Below are positions 63,526 to 64,000 of a stretch of DNA of 64,000 nucleotides, in pieces (the stretch's first letter is position 1; the number at the start of each line of letters is the position of its first letter). The stretch spans positions 2,330,721-2,394,720 of the forward strand of contig JACDOX010000080.1 in NCBI GenBank assembly GCA_014549065.1, read 5' to 3'. The DNA is from Cardinalis cardinalis. Its lineage: Eukaryota > Chordata > Aves > Passeriformes > Cardinalidae. The notes below the pieces were generated by a model. It had not been told where the DNA came from, did not search any database, and saw only the letters and a list, made by a program, of their open reading frames with translations. A program made the position numbers and the translations under genes.

Positions 63526-64000
63526 CTGCAATGAAAATGAAAATACTTGAACTTGTTAGTAACCAGGAATATCTAAAGGCATAAAAACACATGTTAGTCA
63601 ATTCCTAATCTTCAATATAAAATATACACTGGTTCAGCTTTGCTCTCTTAGATCATTTGTCCTACTCTTGCCTTTTGCACATTATCTAACATTTCATTAA
63701 ACATGCTGGAGACAACAGTATGACCTTTCAATAAAAAGGTTAAGACTCATTTATATCATTAGCAAACCCCCAGAAAACCAGTACTGAAATACCATTGTGT
63801 ACTTGCACAAACCAGAAAATTCAATTGAACTAGGCAACTCCCTCAATGCAAAAGTGAAAACAACTTTTTCTTTTGTTTTTAGAAGCCTTCAACTATTACT
63901 CATGTCAGAATTCTGGTCCAAAGCACAGGGAGTTTTACTTCATCATTGCTGAGACAGCTGAGACAGTATGGGTACTAACAACCTGGAAGCTACATGGTTT

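Noticed and set aside
63526..63601. Possible start codon at 63601 for the TJP1 frame
   Set aside because: The frame upstream of 63525 is intronic. A clear acceptor precedes 63525 and the ZO-1 match begins there.
1..64000. A novel defence, biosynthetic or mobile gene system
   Set aside because: Apart from TJP1, the inferred first exon and transposon relics, no coding genes were recognised, so nothing supports such a system.

Overview
This is a vertebrate nuclear genome window, most probably from a bird and likely a songbird. The evidence is spliced coding exons, several CR1 LINE 3' ends in both orientations, an LTR that resembles songbird endogenous retrovirus LTRs as I remember them, and a GC-rich CpG island in otherwise AT-rich, gene-poor DNA. 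Nothing here looks prokaryotic. Almost all open reading frames over 60 codons are chance frames in non-coding DNA.

The one gene identified with confidence is TJP1 (tight junction protein ZO-1), on the minus strand at the right end. Its last four coding exons are at 63525-63084, 61841-61624, 61321-61178 and 57900-57806. They encode the linker before the ZU5 domain, the ZU5 domain and the C-terminus. All splice junctions have GT/AG ends and compatible phases, and the stop codon is at 57808-57806. The 3' UTR probably runs to about 56.3-56.7 kb. The upstream exons lie beyond 64000.

About 25 kb further along the minus strand is a CpG island (about 30.2-31.66 kb) interrupted by a 734-base assembly gap. 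The left gap edge carries a consensus minus-strand splice donor, so the first exon of a second minus-strand gene probably lies in the gap. In human, the gene downstream of TJP1 on the same strand is FAM189A1/ENTREP2, which has a very long first intron. That makes it the best candidate, by synteny only. Positions 1-30755 would then be first-intron sequence, which fits the lack of any recognisable exon there.

The rest is non-coding: CR1 fragments at about 2.0-2.6, 11.5-11.7, 35.87-36.35 and 47.9-48.4 kb (perhaps also 43.8 kb), a solo-LTR-like element at 50.5-50.9 kb, and a compact CpG-dense patch at 51.34-51.51 kb. There is also a nearly identical 1,186-bp tandem duplication (5.08-7.45 kb) that ends in a 32-bp minisatellite. 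No novel multi-gene system was found. The items most worth checking are the duplication/minisatellite locus, the exon hidden in the gap, the alternative donor in TJP1 and the orphan CpG patch.
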